This document shows, one piece after another, positions 5,120 to 5,956 of a DNA stretch of 5,956 bases (its first letter is position 1; each line of letters begins with the position of its first letter). Location: contig SKUG01000158.1 in NCBI GenBank assembly GCA_007122215.1, positions 1 to 5,956 of the forward strand, in the 5' to 3' direction. The stretch is from Thermoleophilia bacterium (GTDB lineage: Bacteria > Actinomycetota > Thermoleophilia > Gaiellales > SKUG01). The notes under the pieces were generated by a model. The model saw nothing but the letters and a program-made list of their open reading frames with translations. It was not told the DNA's origin and ran no database searches. The position numbers were made by a program, and so were the translations under genes.

Positions 5120-5805
5120 GCTCCGACCGCCACCGGCTCGGTCGGGGACATGATCCGCCGGGCCTCCGCCCAGTCACGGTAGGCGGTCTTGGTGCTGATC
5201 TTCCGCTGCGGCGGGTGCTCGGCGTTCCACTGCTGGCGGTACCTCTCGGCGGTCGCACCCTCGACCCGCTCGATCATGTCGCACGCCATCGCCAACCGCG
5301 CTTGGCGCAGGTACTCCGCCACCCCGATGAACCGGAGCAGCTGGCTGCTCTGCCGGGTGGACACCCCGGTCCGCCGGGCTGCTTCGCGCGACGAGTAGCC
5401 GGCACGGAGCAGCATCGCGCAGCCACGCAGCTCGACGACCGACGGGTCGAACCCGACCCGGCCCTCGACCACCCGCACCCAGTCGGGGTGCGTGAGGTTC
5501 GGGTTGCCCACCAGGGCGCCGAGGTCGGCGGCGATCTCGCTGACCGTGGTGCCCTGGGTGAACAGCGCGGCGATGTACCGGGCGAACGTGCGCAGCCCTT
5601 CGATCGTCGCCGCTTCCTCGGGAGCGTCGTGCGGCTCGTGGTGTCCGCGGCTGCCGGTCCACACCCCCAGCTCACGAGGGGTCACGTTGCGCAGCACTTC
5701 GAGCTGCGCCATCATCCCGTCCCACGCTTCGTCGCTGATCGCGAGCGTGTCCTTGACGGTCTGTGCGGCGATGGCGGCGTGCAGCCGCTCGATGGGGGTT
5801 GTCAT
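5116..5805 (-). CDS. Helix-turn-helix DNA-binding protein, first gene of the block (229 aa)
   Basis: The clearest motif is at residues about 129-160: AMLLRAGYSSREAARRTGVS followed by TRQSSQLLRFIG, a typical HTH with the GVS turn. A second possible HTH lies near 85-105 (GTTVSEIAADLGALVGN). Residues 161-218 are basic and helical (YLRQARLAMACDMIERV, then ERYRQQWN and KTAYRDWAEARRIM), and the first 60 residues match nothing I know. It sits directly after the candidate promoter and carries the start-associated repeat 5 nt before its ATG, so it is probably expressed early. It could be a transcription regulator of this block, possibly binding the inverted repeats upstream of its own gene, or an origin-binding protein. 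The HTH is seen; the role is inferred. Confidence 0.78.
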   Translation of the reverse strand: MTTPIERLHAAIAAQTVKDTLAISDEAWDGMMAQLEVLRNVTPRELGVWTGSRGHHEPHDAPEEAATIEGLRTFARYIAALFTQGTTVSEIAADLGALVGNPNLTHPDWVRVVEGRVGFDPSVVELRGCAMLLRAGYSSREAARRTGVSTRQSSQLLRFIGVAEYLRQARLAMACDMIERVEGATAERYRQQWNAEHPPQRKISTKTAYRDWAEARRIMSPTEPVAVGA

Positions 5806-5809
5806 GGGG

Positions 5810-5825
5810 TAGCCCTTGCTCCTCG
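5810..5825 (-). promoter_or_regulatory. Start-associated repeat / ribosome-binding site of the HTH gene
   Basis: CGAGGAGCAAGGGCTA precedes ATG 5805. The 15-mer core ends 5 nt before the start, the same spacing as at the primase gene. A degenerate second piece, AGCAGGGCTA, lies about 24 nt further upstream (near 5834-5843). Confidence 0.75.
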
Positions 5826-5855
5826 ACTAGCACTAGCCCTGCTGGTCTGGTCTGT

Positions 5856-5884
5856 AACTTAGCGTCACGCTGTCGTGACCGCAA
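5856..5884 (-). promoter_or_regulatory. Candidate sigma-A-type promoter with an operator in its spacer
   Basis: On the minus strand TTGCGG (5884-5879) is separated by exactly 17 bp from TAAGTT (5861-5856), fitting the loose actinobacterial TTGnnn / TAnnnT pattern. The spacer holds a perfect inverted repeat, GTCACG-ACAG-CGTGAC (5864-5879), which would place a bound dimer between the two elements. The expected start point is near 5849, giving a leader of about 44 nt. The -10 matches the TATAAT consensus at only three positions, so this is a candidate. Confidence 0.5.
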
Positions 5885-5887
5885 GTC

Positions 5888-5946
5888 CACTGTCCGCAGG
5901 TACCGGATACATCTGACAGTGTCGTCCGTGTCCGGTGTTCGCGAAC
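5888..5946. promoter_or_regulatory. Cluster of inverted repeats upstream of the promoter
   Basis: CACTGTC (5888-5894) and GACAGTG (5915-5921) form a perfect 7-bp inverted repeat with a 20-nt spacer, and GTTCGCGAAC (5937-5946) is a perfect 10-bp palindrome. TGTCCG occurs at 5891-5896 and 5929-5934. No gene lies in 5806-5956, which is the only control-sized gap at this end. These could be operator sites or part of a replication origin. Confidence 0.4.
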
Positions 5947-5956
5947 CCTGGGAGCA

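Noticed and set aside
4486..5862. Long plus-strand open frame of 458 codons opposite the HTH, 52-aa and nuclease genes
   Set aside because: It crosses three well-supported minus-strand genes and the control region, and its composition is that of an antisense frame.
5937..5946. GTTCGCGAAC as an actinobacterial LexA (SOS) box
   Set aside because: The SOS box has GAAC before GTTC with a 4-nt gap. Here the order is reversed and there is no such gap.

Overview
The window is compact, very G+C-rich (roughly two thirds by eye) and coded entirely on the minus strand. Its gene content is that of the DNA-replication and recombination module of a tailed phage, or prophage, of an actinobacterium. The pointers are a primase-polymerase/helicase fusion, a Cas4/RecB-type nuclease, an endonuclease VII of the sort common in actinophages, several tiny overlapping genes and a phage-style tRNA. 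No structural, lysis, integrase or host gene is visible, so lytic phage and prophage cannot be told apart.

Read in the direction of transcription, from high to low coordinates: a control region (5806-5956) holds a candidate promoter whose spacer is filled by an inverted repeat, plus further inverted repeats. It is followed by a helix-turn-helix protein (5805-5116), a 52-aa small protein (5119-4961) and a Cas4/RecB-like PD-(D/E)XK nuclease (4964-4047). These three are joined by 4-bp stop/start overlaps. A strong hairpin terminator (4006-3970) closes this first block.

The second block has a 154-aa protein ending in an SSB-type acidic tip (3941-3477) and a 199-aa beta-rich, probably OB-like protein with a Pro/Gln-rich tail (3466-2867). 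After it come a 12-bp hairpin (2857-2828), a tRNA-Trp(CCA)-like gene (2824-2751), the primase-polymerase/helicase (2727-1123), a sigma region 4-like protein (1123-671), two tiny unknown genes (671-495 and 498-307) and the start of an endonuclease VII gene (304 to beyond the left edge). TGATG and ATGA overlaps suggest translational coupling through most of this block.

Taken together, the genes would supply priming and unwinding (primase-helicase), single-strand binding and partner recruitment (the two neighbouring proteins), end resection (Cas4-like nuclease) and branch resolution (endonuclease VII). The HTH and sigma-like proteins could time expression.

The most unusual signal is a 15-16 nt repeat, CGAGGAGCAAGGGCT. 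It lies exactly 5 nt before the start codons of the HTH gene and the primase gene. A third copy lies on the opposite strand, between the nuclease stop codon and the terminator hairpin. The nuclease 3'UTR RNA would therefore be an almost perfect antisense to the ribosome-binding sites of two genes of the same module. This is a possible built-in small-RNA control circuit. It is inference from sequence alone.
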